A stretch of DNA of 64,000 nt from Pezicula radicicola (lineage: Eukaryota; Ascomycota; Leotiomycetes; Helotiales; Dermateaceae). The first letter of the stretch is position 1. Every line of letters begins with the position of its first letter. The position numbers and the translations under genes were made by a program. The stretch is taken from positions 877,295 through 941,294 of the forward strand of contig PDUO01000006.1 of assembly GCA_003008705.1 (NCBI GenBank). Direction: 5' to 3'. Of the stretch, positions 10,820-22,489 are shown piece after piece. Under the pieces are notes generated by a model. That model was not told the origin of the DNA. It worked only from the letters and a program-made list of their open reading frames with translations, and made no database searches.

Positions 10820-12527
10820 TCACCTACCGAAGTGCTTCAGTTCGAGCCATCTTAATGGAGGATAAGACGCAGCTGCGAAGAAACAACCCATCTCAACCCC
10901 CAGGTCGCCTCCGTATGCACCAATCGTCCTTCCTGCAACTCCAGAATACCACGCCTCGGACATTCCAAGTATGCTTCCTACAGCACCAATGCAGAAGGCT
11001 AGAAGTGCAGCGTAACCTTTCGGCAACCTCGATCTGTCGTTCCAGGCCTCCAGATCCCAACCTCTTCGCATCCAGCCTCGGCAGATAATGCTTTCCTCGG
11101 CAAAGATTGTGAAGTATATGATGGTCCAGTAGCCGATGATAGCCATCAGATCCCCAAGAGCAGTATAGAGAGAGTTGCGTCCCACGATGGAAAGTACGAT
11201 CATGATGACAATCGTCAGAAGAGTATAGACGTATCGAGGAGGGAGAAGGGCACGAGAGCCGAAAAGTTGCATCGTAATACTAACAGAGTAATAGTTGAAA
11301 ACATTATTAGAGATCATGGACCAGGCAAGAATAAATATGAAGAAATATCGTACATTCCCAAGTGGTCGAAGAACGATTTCCATTCTATCAATTCTGTCAG
11401 TTCAGCTTCTCTTTATGGATATGTGAACAGCCTACAGTCCTGGCACAGTTCCATCAGCATCCCATTCCGTTGCCCAAGCAGTAGTCGTCCATAAAGCTGT
11501 TGCAAAGCCTGCTCCACAAGTCATGGCAAAGGATGGAATCAAGAGAATTCCAAGGAAGGACATTGCGAAAATCTGCCCGTCGGGTGTACTGGCAGGGAAG
11601 TAGATATAATAATCTGCGCTGATTGCAACCCATCCTGAGTAAGACCCAAAGATTATGGACATATAAGACAGTATATTTCCTATTTGTGTCTTCGAATCAA
11701 GAATTTCCGGAGCTGGCATTGTGACGGCAAAGTGAGGTGTGCCTACTGCATACAGTGCGATGAAGACAATAACCGGACCAATCCATGCGAGTCTGCCTCA
11801 TTGATGTCTGGCCAAGATGCTGTGGATTTGGAGGCTCTTACCTCTCATAGTAATGAATATACTTGAAACCTGCCGTTCCAGAAGCCAGCTCAAGACTGCC
11901 ACAATAACGATTCCAGCAACCGTTGGAAGCTTGTCCTTTGACAAGGCATTCAGACTCTGTCCTCCCTGGATACATGCTAATACACGGTATATAATATTGG
12001 TGAGGTTGTTAAGAAAAGCCATAAGCATAGCCCCATAGTAGCCGAAAGCATAGCGAGAGTTAACTAAAGCGCGCATGCCATTCGTCGTTCCAAAAGTCGC
12101 AAGATAAGCATCGCAAGCAGCCCCATGGCCTCCACAGCCCCAAATTATGGCCACAGTTTAGCCAAAAGTAAGGTTGAAGGCAAAGGGTCCAAGGAGGCCA
12201 GAGGTTAGAGTACCCATTGTCAGTCCGGCAGAAGACCTGGAAATATTAGCGGGTTTCTTCAAGGAGTGGATCGGGAACTTACCATACCAAAGTCAACCAC
12301 CAGAAAACTGGGATGTCTTCTCCTCCGGGAGAACTGGTTGGATACCTCTTGCTTCAACGCCGAGGTTTTCGAGACCATTTCCCCAAGACTCCCAAATAGC
12401 TCTTAGAGATAGCTTTCTCGGAAACAACTTGGCCTTCGGCAAAATCAACATCGTTCGAGACCTCAGCAGGGCTTGTCTTCTCCGCAGCGCCCTTTTCAGG
12501 GTCGCGGCCAAGGTTGAAGGCAGACAT
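10820..12527 (-). pseudogene. NCS1 purine/cytosine-type permease, disrupted
   Basis: Member of the nucleobase-cation-symporter-1 family (purine, cytosine or vitamin B6 type, FCY2/TPN1-like), a 12-helix plasma-membrane carrier. Recognisable segments: VEARGIQPVLPEEKT, GMRALVNSRYAFGYYGAML, NNLTNII, CIQGGQSLNALS, AWIGPVIVFIALYAVGTPHF, SNNVFNYYSVSITMQL and C-terminal YPPLRWLELKHFGR. Four lesions break the first half: a probable +1 at about 12365 (AAAACC), a probable -1 at about 12305 (TTTT run), an in-frame TAA at 12160-12158 (perhaps CAA to TAA) and a frame change near 11871-11881. The first two lesions cancel, leaving about 20 shifted codons. Introns at about 12283, 11841 and 11440 still look spliceable and the last 60 percent is intact. 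Recent decay or uncorrected homopolymer errors in the assembly are the two explanations. Expected intact length about 500 residues. Confidence 0.85.
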
Positions 12528-13574
12528 AGTAGAGCTCAAACTAAGAGAACTATACGTTGAAAGGGGTGAAGTAAAACAAGAGCAGATGGGGGGAAGAAGC
12601 ACAAAGTGGTACTTGAAGTACTTATCTCTAAGTACCATGCAAGTTGAGGAAGATAACAGCATCTACAGATCTCATGCGACTGCTATCGGCCTGCTTGCGC
12701 GTGCAGATTATTGACAGGACCCTTATCATGGCAAGTGTGTGGACGGTGGGCTCCTCCAGACCTAGATCCGAGGATCTGCGTACTCACCTGGTCTCGAGAT
12801 CAAGATAAGAAGCTGCACTAACATAACTCTTTTCTCATTTCTCGACATAACTTTTTCTCTGTTTGTTGTTTTGTTTGTTGTTTTTATCTTATTTTCCCCA
12901 TTGATCAAGGCATGCCGATATACTTGTACAGCGTTGGGAAAAAAGCGCAGTCTTTGCGCGACACGGCTCCCTGTATTTGGCTGGGCTAACGTCGATACGC
13001 GCTGATATAACGGATGCCCGCTCTCTCTTATGTTCTAGATGTGAGCGGAGAGCAATGTCTTCCAATTATAGTCATAGGATGCGTGAAGTCCACGTATTTC
13101 AGGTACAAGGCACAACATGAAGAGCTCTTATCGGAATCGACTTGCCGCTGTGGAGTGTCGGGCAGACAATTAATATTGTTGTAACGTGATATTGCTCGAG
13201 TAGAGCCGACACCGTGTTGGTCCCCGCTCCATGTTGGATGCAAGCTTGAAACGTATGCTCATGATAGGGAGATTAACAAAGGAGCTGTAAAAGAGGAGAT
13301 GTTCAAAAGATGCAAGTGGACTCGGTATGGGAGTTGTCACGTGCCAAATATGAGAGATTACTCCGCACTGTGGCTGACATTTTGTCCAAAAGCAGAAGGT
13401 AAATGCATGTCATTAATGGCTAGGTACTACTGCCGGCGCCGGTATTCAATTTAATGAGATTGCGCAAGCGAATGACGCCGCCGATATGCATTTTGTATTT
13501 GGTGCAGCAGATATGGCACTACAAATATTCCGCTAATAAATCCCCATAACTCCGTACCCTGATGCAATATCCAA
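12528..13574. other. Intergenic spacer
   Basis: About 1 kb between the NCS1 relic and the acyltransferase stop. Only short open frames are present and nothing is recognised in it. Confidence 0.5.
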
Positions 13575-15460
13575 TCACTTTTGCTGTACAGCAGGTGGAA
13601 GCGTCTTCTCATACGCCCACCGTGAAAATTTAACACTTGGCTCATCGATCAGCTTGGTTACTATCTCAGCAAGCCAGAGCGTAAGTGGCAAGATGATAAT
13701 ATGTGGAGCTAGAAAGCTCAGTTCCATACCAAGCGGACCTGCTTTGGATAATGGGAACGTGTTGATCAGATATGGCATGTTCATCTCGTGGGCTTCCCTG
13801 TACCATCCAACTGCTACGTATAATCTATCGCCAATTGTCCAAAGGACAGGGCCATGAATGAGGTATAATGAGAATGAGATGCGGCCGAGATATTGGTTGA
13901 ATCGATTCTCGAAAAAGGCTTTTAACCACCATATTCGTGGGATTGATGAAATGAGGAAGATTGCTGCCCAGAACAGGTAGAACCATTTGTAGTCAAAGCA
14001 AGCTTGCGGCGTTAAAAAGGATAGGTAGTACCATCCTGGTGACGCCTTCAGAACCTGGAAATCCGCTGTGCATTGAGTCAGTATACTTCTTCTAGTGAAT
14101 CATGAGCCATGTTAGAATTGATCGACGTGTTTCGCTAAGCAAGCCACGTCTCAAATCGCAGGATTTTCCGATATACGAGAAGGAATCCGAGAATGTACGT
14201 ACAAGTATGAGAAGGAACTCCACCAAGCAAGATGCTAACAACAAACAGGGTGTAGAATATCATTTGCTTGTATGGCTCCAGTCTCTTGATGAAATGGGGC
14301 AGGTCATCGCTTCTAGCAAGTAAATCGAGTTCGCAAAGGAGCATGCCTGTCACCCAAAACTCGTAGTTAGTTTACTTGTTCGAGAACAATTACGAGTAAC
14401 TTAAGCAGGACGCAGGAGAAGTGGGAAATGGGCTAACCCTATGAGAAGAGCTTTTCCCCTGGGACTAAAGTACGTACCTGCAATGAACATTGCACCAAAC
14501 CACCCATCTGCAATATACATAAAGTAAAAGATAAGCCCCGCTTGGCCCAAAAGTCGAGCATTCTTTGTACATCTCGAAAAGGCCAAAATTGCAGTATAGA
14601 CTGCAATTGAGCCCCGGAATTCCACAGGAATAGACCACGTAGGGAAGTTGTATGTAAACCAACCCTCTCCGCCAGTTCTGAATACGAACGAAAAGTTCTT
14701 AAACTCTGTGTACCATTTCCATAACTCGTCGCGGAAATTGGATTGATGCTCAGGAGATACTGTCCAAATGCCAAATGCATGCCAAGAGGCCATGTACAAA
14801 AAGGTTACAACCATTACTGGAATGTGAAGTCGTAGCCAACGTCTAAATAATGCGGAGGCGAGGTTGTCGCCGAGTTTAGTGTGTTCTCCCGAGTAGATAA
14901 GGGATATAGGTTTCGCTGACAAGACATATCCCGAGATAACGAAGAAAACAGATACTGCGAAGTGGCCTCCAGTGAAGAATGTTCGAATTACGGGCATGCA
15001 TGCAAAGAAATAATTATTTTTGTAACCTGTCCAGAACTTCGTTGTTAGCTTTTGCTTGCTGTATAACGTATCAGGAGTGTTAAGAATTGAAGACATAATT
15101 GGAGAAAGTTGAGGCATGGACTTGGGAAGAAAGACTCGGAGCAGGTCGTCGATTTCCTACAAGCAGAAAATAAATGAACTTTGGTCACGAACCAAAACCA
15201 CTCTCGAAGACGAGATCAGCCCCTATTACACTCCGGGGCCATAACTGATGATGTTGCCAGTAAACCAAAAAAGCTGCAAATCCCCTCAGTCCGTCGAGAT
15301 ATGCTGTGCGCCTTGTCTGCTTCCGTGGCCCTACTCTGGTCAACACGGCCGGCCGGATGAGATCTATGAACCATTTCACTGCGTTCTGTACAGACAGTGA
15401 TGATCCTTTCGTCTCCTCCCACTGCCCACTCTCCAGTATGCTGTCGTGTCTAAGGGACAT
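13575..15460 (-). CDS. Acyltransferase 3 family membrane protein
   Basis: Integral-membrane O-acyltransferase (Acyl_transf_3, OafA/NolL-like) that moves acyl groups onto sugars or other acceptors. Four exons (15460-15193, 15026-14478, 14346-14203, 14065-13575) with introns of 166, 131 and 137 nt give 483 residues in consistent phase. The family signature lies near the N-terminus: AYLDGLRGFAAFLVYWQHHQ, with the conserved Asp-Gly-x-Arg and the following helix bearing histidines. Then come GGHFAVSVFFVISGYVLS, FRRWLRLHIPVM, the loop WFTYNFPTWSIPVEFRGS, and QYLGRISFSLYLIHGP in the C-terminal third, followed by a last helix and a basic tail. About ten hydrophobic segments are visible. Intact. Acceptor substrate unknown; such fungal enzymes are often found near secondary-metabolite genes but no such cluster is evident here. 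Confidence 0.9.
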
Positions 15461-17401
15461 TGAAATTGTGGCCGCCAGATGTTGGCTGCAAGCTGTGTAG
15501 TACGTGGTAGGTCTGTTCGTAATTTCTACGGCGTTTTCGGATGGGGTTGATGATTAAAAGGTATTTTTGTCTACCGGCCCCCTACCAGCAGCCACTTGTA
15601 AGGTGCTCGCAAGGTAAGTTCCACTTGCGCAAGGGAATGGGTATCTTGATGGGACGAGACTGGATAGCGCCTTTGAGAAACAAAAAATTGATGAGGTGAG
15701 GTGAGGTCGAGAAGATCGGCTGTTCCAGTACAAGTAAGCTATGGGGTGCTGCAAGCCGTCAGGGGGTTACCTCCCCACCTGCAGATTAGGTTGTACTCGC
15801 TTTTGGGGATCAACGTTTGTGCTGTCAGGTCGAAACCAGCCCCCTGCGCGGTTGGCAGACCATTAATATGTCCATGCGTTATGGGAAAGTGGTTGTGGGT
15901 TGAATGGCTGTGGTTGTCTGATACTGTCGATCTATCGGGGCCAAGTGCACATCGGTGCCTCGGTCGCGCGCGCACAAGTCATGATTGGCCGAAGGCGCGC
16001 TGTGTTCAACAGTTTTGCCCGTCATGTTTGCCTCTTTGGTTGGGTTGTACTGTACAGCTTTTGCTGCGGAAAAGTTGCCCCGTGTTTTGCAAGGAAGGGG
16101 AGGGATTCGGTTGCGAGCATTATTGATTAGGTCGGTTTGAAGTGTGCCATGTTTTGAAATGAATAATCGAGAAGGTCACGAAACTTTTCATCTTGCTTGG
16201 TACCGTACTGTACAGTACCGACGAGTACGAGTCGATCGTATCCAGAACGAAAACGAGTCAACGAGGTTAGGAGAACGATACTGTAGTAGTACTTCGTAGT
16301 TGAGAATTGGCTTAGCTAAGGAGCGTACCGGTATCGGTGCCTCCCGGTGCCTCCTAGTGCCTCCCGGTGCCTTATTTTGCCCCAGACTATAGGTAGGTAG
16401 GTTTTGCTACCGGTTTCAATCAGAAGCTTCTTCGTTCCTTCTCCAAGCACTTGGCCAATTGCCACTACTGTGGAACAACTGTTGGTGTACAGTAAGTAGA
16501 ATTAATAAATGAGGAAATTACGTCGTGACCGAGTCAAAATACGAGTATTCAAATACCGAGTCCTGGAAGCAACTTCAGGGGTTGTATCGTAGCCCAATTA
16601 CATTGGGTACATAATTATTGAATTATTGAGAGAACAGGTGAACAAGAAAGGAGAAGGCGATCGGCGTAAGTAAAAGGAGAGTATTGAAATCCTGCATCTT
16701 AGCGACATTGCTCGGTGGCCTCAGCGACCTCAGCGACCAACGAGAAGCAAAAGGCAAGTGAAACCCGGCGTTTCGTTTCATTTCGGCGCAACCTAACCCT
16801 CTGCAGAACATGCTGCACAGCATGGCACACAAACGCCCCCAAATCCACAACTAATTTTGGATGAATATCAACTCCAAAGTATGTTATCTTCTCAGAAGTT
16901 GAATGGCATGCATGTGTCGAATGTGTCATTTGCTTCTGGCTTCTCTTTTCTGAATCTGTGATCAAGCGTTGCAAGGGCTCTGTGCTCGGCACCGCCAGCC
17001 TTTCAGCCCGGCTGGCTCGCAACAAAATGATTTGCTCGCTTCTCCTCCGCTCCGCCGTTTCATCTTGCTTGCATTCATCCCCCAGACGATTGTCCGCTAC
17101 TGTAGGGCGAGGGAAAGTGGGAGGGAGATCCCTTGCCGAGCCTAAGATGCTTTTCACAACGTCGTAGTTTTCCTGCAGTAGTAGATAACCTACTATCAAT
17201 ATTCCAACACGTCGGGCTATAGCCATACCAACTTCTCTACCTTAATTGGCCAATTGTTGAAGCTCCTTTATGAGATTTTATATTAGCTGAGTTACTTTCG
17301 TAGCTCTCATTCAAATTACTAGTACAAGGGACCATGCCCTCATGGGTCTATTCGCCAGACTCGCATGGATTAAACAAAGACGTTCTACTCTTTAATAACC
17401 A
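15461..17401. other. Long spacer, no confident gene
   Basis: A relatively GC-balanced 1.9 kb. Frames of 141 codons (+, 15701-16126) and 175 codons (-, 16699-17226) are open but have no recognisable domain or gene structure; I judge them non-coding. A short GGTGCCTCC repeat and a 14-bp perfect palindrome (GTACTGTACAGTAC, about 16205-16218) are present. Confidence 0.45.
16334..16372. repeat. Short GGTGCCTCCC tandem repeat
   Basis: Four imperfect 11-base copies of CGGTGCCTCC stand head to tail. No function is apparent. Confidence 0.7.
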
Positions 17402-17985
17402 CTAAGATGGCTGGAAGGCATGTGCTAGAAATGCCTGCTGGAACTCCTCGGTGGGGTCAAAAATGAGGCTATAGCGAACATACAGAGGTACTCCACCAGA
17501 GGATACGTTGAGAATGCCTCTTTTGGGCTCTTCGCTAGACTTCCGGCAGTTGCTCTCGAGCATTCCTCAAGAGTCCAACAACAAAGGCACCAGATCTTCC
17601 CGAGTAGACTGATTCAAAGACCGACAATGTGAGGCTCCCACGCTCCTGAGCGAACCGTGTAGGGGTCTCAGAAAGAGCATAAGCAAGAGAGTTTCAGGAC
17701 GTGCACTGCCGCAATGATCAGATCAGCCGCCGTTTTACAGGCATACCATCCTCCAGCGCCTAATTGAGTTGAAAACTTTGCCTATAAACGTATTTCCATT
17801 GGACATAAACCAAGGCGGCGATCAAAACTAACCGATCTAGATCATGACTCTGGTGTCTGCGGTATCTGCAATGGCTTGCTGGACCTCTGGTCGGGCATGC
17901 TCGTGCAGATTAAAAACATGGCTTTCCCTGCTTTTTTGAGACTGCCACTGCTGGGTTCTCTAACCTCTCGATGCTTAATGGTACT
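17402..17985 (-). pseudogene. Unidentified pseudogene
   Basis: Translation of the minus strand gives protein-like blocks that change frame. From 5' to 3': ESHVFNLHEHARPEVQQAIA, then ADTADTRVMI ending in TAG (17839-17837, possibly a lost CAG); after a plausible 71-nt intron (GTTAGT to TTAG), GAGGWYACKTAADLIIAAV; then in another frame QERGSLTLSVFESVY and SGRSGAFVVGLLRNARE; and after a further frame change at about 17525-17545, RGILNVSSGGVPLYVRYSL and IFDPTEEFQQAFLAHAF ending at TAG. I do not recognise the family. The continuity of sense over nearly 600 bases supports a former gene rather than chance. Confidence 0.6.
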
Positions 17986-18240
17986 CTGTTATACAGTCAC
18001 AAGCTCACAAACACCTACAATTTTCACGCTTTTTGGTGTGCAGTTCTTTTGATCCTTCTTCATCCAAAACTCGGACGATTAATTAAGTGACAGCTCCGTC
18101 AAGCTACTCCAGAAGGGTCTCGGATGCATTTCCTCAATTGATTCTTCCCCATCTGTTAAAGCTCCTAGTTAAGCCTCCGATTCATCAATTATATCCCACC
18201 TGTTTTTTCCTGGTTTTCAACCCCGCCAAAGAAATCATAT

Positions 18241-20037
18241 ATGTCCTTTCCTCAAGCCCACCACTTCGCCTCAACCTTGTTCCGGCTTGAAGAATTTACC
18301 ACCAACACGAGGATGAAGAGCACCACGTCGCGCTTTCCAGCTCGACTACCGAAACAGATACAGAGAGCGCTGCCAATATACGTCGCGCTCGTCCTCGTTG
18401 TTCTCTTCTTCTGGAAAGCAGAATCCATCGAATCGTCGATAAAACCAGGCGATGTGTTGAAGCGCGTTCTAGCCTACCAGACACCATTAGCGATCACTCA
18501 TTCAGCCTTTCCGAGGAAGATATGGCAGACGTGGAAGATCGATCCTCTAGAGTTCGAAGAACGAGATTCGATACGCGCTAGGTCTTGGACATCACTAAAT
18601 CCAAGCCATAGGTATGAGTTCTTGACCAGCATCAGAAGAATCGTATGCTAACAAAGGCCTAGGTACGAGGTATTAACAGACGGCAACGACCTACATTATG
18701 TAGAGACCCATTTTGGCCCGACTGGTTTAAACCGACCCGACATTGTGTATATGTACCGATCGCTTACAACAACGATCATCAAAGCAGACCTTTTAAGGTA
18801 TCTAATCATGTATATTGAAGGGGGAGTCTATGCCGATATTGATGTTGAAGCACTTGTGCCTGTCGACAGATTTATCCCTTTTCACTTTGATGAGAGAGAC
18901 ATAGACTTAGTGATCAGCGTCGAGATAGACGAGCCGAAATTTGCGAACCACACCATTCTCGGCCCAAAATCACAGTCTTTCTGCCAATGGACATTTATGA
19001 GTAAGCCGAGAAACCCAGCGATGCTGCGCATTATCAACAATGTTATTGCCTGGCTTAACGAGGTTTCAAAAAGACAAAACGTACCAGTCGCGGAAATTCA
19101 ACTTAATTTCGATGAAGTTTTGACAGGGACTGGTCCTTCAGCATTTACTACTGCTATTATGGCCGAGATGACAGCGCAGACCGGGCATGCTGTAAAATGG
19201 GAGACTTTCCACAACATAAGCGAGCCAAGACTTGTAGGCAGTATTTTGGTCCTTACAGTGGAGGCATTCGCAGCAGGTCAAGGACACTCCAACTCAGGAG
19301 ATCATAACTCGAAAAAAGCCTTAGTTAAACATCACTACCATGCTTCTCTATGGCCATCTCGGCATCAACGTTACAGCCACCCAGCATACGGAATGGTCGA
19401 GGAATGCAATTGGAATACAGAGTGTGTGAATTCATGGGACGCCAATACGGGAGTATTTCCTTCTCTTCCGGAGGAAGAGAAACAACGGTTGATCGGTGTG
19501 AAAGAACAAGCCGACCGAGAAAAATACGATAAGGAAACTGCTGAGAAGGAAGCTGAAGAGAGGGCAATCGCAGACAAGAAAGCTGCTGACCACCTGGTAT
19601 CATGTATGGCTGTTGTCGAAGCTGCCGAAAAAGCACTCGCAGATGGGCTAATCCAAGCATCCGCAACTGTAACATCAACCCAGACGGTTGAGGCGGAAGC
19701 CACGCCAGTACCAGAAGCTCAAGCAGCAGATGCCACTCCAGCACCAGAAGCACAGGCAGCAGATGCCACTCCAGCACCAGAAGCACAGGCAGCAGATGCC
19801 ACTCCAGCACCAGAAGCACAGGCAGCAAATGACACGCCAGCACCAGAGGCACAGGCGACACCAGAGGCTCAGGCGCCCGAAGCCCAGAAACCCACAGAAC
19901 AGATACCCGAAGAACAGGCGCCGGCTGCGGCTGCGGAAACAGTACATATGTTCACGCCGTTTTCCGTCCATACCGACGCGAAGAGGAGTACGAACGAGAA
20001 ACGAAACTGGAGATGGAAGGATGAGGAACAACAGTGA
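18241..20037 (+). CDS. OCH1-type glycosyltransferase with Ala/Pro/Glu repeat tail
   Basis: Golgi sugar transferase of the DXD family (Gly_transf_sug, GT32-like, related to alpha-1,6-mannosyltransferase Och1). Two exons (18241-18611, 18663-20037; 51-nt intron with a TGCTAAC branch) give 581 residues; starting at the internal ATG 18313 gives 557 and a more usual type II layout. One transmembrane helix (ALPIYVALVLVVLFFW), then FPRKIWQTWK, RPDIVYMYRSL, ADLLRYLIMYIEGGVYADID containing the DXD metal site, and FCQWTFMSKP. The catalytic domain is followed by a charged, probably coiled-coil stretch and five 11-residue repeats of the type DATPAPEAQAA, then a Glu/Pro-rich end. The tail is not part of the family domain and looks like a recent minisatellite expansion. 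Confidence 0.88.
19696..19860 (+). repeat. 33-bp coding minisatellite in glycosyltransferase tail
   Basis: Five tandem 33-bp units, the middle three almost identical, each encoding an 11-residue unit such as DATPAPEAQAA. The frame is preserved, so copy-number changes alter only the length of the tail. Confidence 0.9.
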
Positions 20038-20524
20038 CATACCAGACAGGGACCATAATGTTGTATATACCATTTTGCTTTTCTTGCGTTAGAGTTTGGA
20101 TTGTTTACATGTGATGAGACTTTGAGAAGGCTCTCTGGCTAGAGATCGAGATTCGAATCACCGAAATACCCATAATCGTTCATACTTTCCAAAAATTTGT
20201 CCTGGAGCATCATCGCATGGGTTGGCGTTCTCTAGGCTTGGGTGTTTTATTGCTTTTGTAGTTTTCTTGTGTCATGGATATTCCGGAGCAGGTTCTGGTC
20301 TGTCGCTCAGAAGCTAAATCATTACTGCAATGAAATCCGGGTTTCGGTCCTTGATTCATCTTTATTCACATCTCACTGAGTGACTAACTGACGGCCTAAG
20401 GAACAATGTAAGAATGAATCATATCAACTAAGAGTCAGACTTGATTTATGCAATGTCATCGCTTGAATTGGAATATTAAATTAAGCGATTCAGTTTGTAT
20501 TGAAGACGAGAGAAATTAATATTT
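20038..20524. other. Convergent intergenic spacer
   Basis: About 490 bases between two genes that end towards each other. No gene, repeat or strong structure was seen. Confidence 0.5.
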
Positions 20525-21794
20525 CTACGCTAATTGCTCGTACTCTACACTTGCGTAGATGAATGGACCTGATTTAAGAATTAGCATTATAAAATACGGC
20601 CAAAAGATTGTCAACGTACCTGCACCCTTGAGGTCATTCTCTGCAATTGCTACAGAAGTATAGTACTATAAGGAAAACAAGGGTTAGCAATGCTCTAAGT
20701 AAATCCGGTATAGTTCTCCTCACCTCAAAAGAAGCATTCGAATTCAAACTCCCCACAGAAACAGTTCCCTCCCAGCTCACAGTCCCACCAGTACCATTAT
20801 AAGCAACAAAAGTCTCAGCCAAGTACTCATATCCCTTCTTCATAGGAGTAACGTATTCACTCCCCAAATACCCCAATCGTACACCCTTCAATATAGCATA
20901 AACAAACATAGAAGAACCACTAGATTCAATATAATTCCCCTCCATCCCAGGATAAGGTTCATTCATAACAATCCACCAACCACCAGTCGTCTCATCCTGG
21001 GCAGCAAGTACACCAGCAGAAGCACTAACAAACCAATCCAATAACTGCGCATGTCCCGAATGACTAGTTGGGAAATAATCAAGAACATCAACAAGAGCCA
21101 TGAGGTACCAACCCAAAGCACGATCCCAAACATTAGGACTAGCACCCGTCACCGGATCAGCCCATACAGCAACACCACTCTCATCATACCCATGAACCAA
21201 AAGATTCGTAGTAGAATTCCGACAGTGTTCTTCAATCAGGGAAAATTGAAGTAAGATGTCATCCCAAGCTGTAGTATTTGAAGAATCGAAAAGTGAGGTC
21301 CATTGTGCGTAAAAGACATCTGCCATAAAAATCCCATCCAACCACATCTGATTAGGATAAGTAGGTTGACGATGCCAGAACCCACCAGAAGGTGTTCTTG
21401 GTCCTCGATCAAGTTGTGCTCTTAATGTCGCTGCTGCTGTTTTATATTGTGTTTCTGATGTTGAGGCATATAAATCGAGAAGAATGGTACCGATTCGAAC
21501 ATCGTCTAATGAGAAGGGGTAGGACGGGTAGTCGGCTATTACTCCGTCGCTGGAAACTACAGCGTCGATTTGGGATTTTACGAAGGTGGCGTAGGTTTCG
21601 TTTTGGGTTGCGTTATAGGCTAGTTCAACGCCGCGATAGAAGACGGCTTCGGCATATTTGTTTGTTTGGGAGACGCCGCGGGTTATGAAGGAATCCGATA
21701 GGAGGGTTGAGTATTTGGTTGTTTCTGTTTGACGGGCGGATATAGCGACGGCAGTAGCAGCCGAGACCGCTGAGAGCATAAGAAGGGGCTTCAT
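20525..21794 (-). CDS. GH105-type unsaturated rhamnogalacturonyl hydrolase
   Basis: Three exons (21794-20724, 20665-20620, 20568-20525) give 386 residues; the last two are tiny (46 and 44 nt) but both junctions keep phase and complete the fold with YYTSVAIAENDLKG and PFIYASVEYEQLA. N-terminal signal peptide (about residues 1-20), so probably secreted. The (alpha/alpha)6-barrel signatures of the YteR/GH105 and GH88 group are visible: WLDGIFMADVFYAQW with the likely catalytic Asp153, VHGYDESG, ASPNVWDRALGWYLMALVDV, and GNYIESSGSSMFVYAILKG. Members remove 4,5-unsaturated uronic residues from rhamnogalacturonan or similar lyase products; exact substrate not readable. Several N-glycosylation sequons. 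Gene intact. Confidence 0.88.
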
Positions 21795-22489
21795 AGTGGA
21801 AAGTGAACGAATTGAAGATGAAAAATTAATCGATACAGGAAAGAGTACTGTTAACGAAAGGATAGAGCAAAAAAAGAGAAAAGGCCCATATCAAGGGCAT
21901 GCAGGCTAGCAATATGTACTCGCAGTGTAATTCAAATTCGAAGTGCAGAGTAGCCACGATACTCAATACGGTCCAGTGTTAAAAAAAAAATCCTCGAACG
22001 ACTTTTGATTGAGGGGATCCATAGACGCTGACCGGCGCGAGCTTGGCCTATAGCCTGTCATCTTAAATACAATATATGTCTGGACGGACCAAGAAATTTA
22101 ATGGGTGAACCATAAGCACAACACTATGATCTACTGCAACAAGGAACAAATGCCAAGTGGAAATCGTTTATTATTCCACTTGTTTCTTGTTTGGAAAAGA
22201 TGGAATGTGTACGTGGCTCGCTTGGCTTCGGGGCATCACTCAGGTCCTTTTTCCCAGCCGGAAATACTGTAAGCGAGCCGCCCAGCCTAACCAAAATTGT
22301 GCCTTTGTGCCTTGCGCCTTTCCCCTTTTGGTTGCGGACGGAGGTGGAGTGAAGCTTGGCAAAGTGAGGGGCAGCACAACAAGTTGATGATTTTGGCCAG
22401 CAACGACATCATGATTGGTCTGCCACTCGTGGAAGAATCTTATACCAGTGAGTGGTGCTTTTCTCCATCTTGGCCTTCAATCACTCAAG
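21795..22489. other. Divergent promoter region of GH105 and NiCoT genes
   Basis: About 700 bases between divergent starts. Contains a poly-A run near 21982. No further gene is supported. Confidence 0.5.

Noticed and set aside
15701..16126. 141-codon plus-strand open frame
   Set aside because: GC-rich chance frame: no domain, irregular composition, and a competing minus-strand open frame over the same bases.
16699..17226. 175-codon minus-strand open frame
   Set aside because: No recognisable motif or gene structure and no supporting neighbour; too weak to call a gene.
18241..18312. N-terminal 24 residues of the glycosyltransferase as certain coding
   Set aside because: The internal ATG at 18313 gives a more typical type II anchor; the longer start is kept only as an alternative.
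19325..19861. 178-codon minus-strand open frame opposite the repeat tail
   Set aside because: Leu-rich shadow of the 33-bp repeat; the plus-strand frame holds the conserved enzyme.
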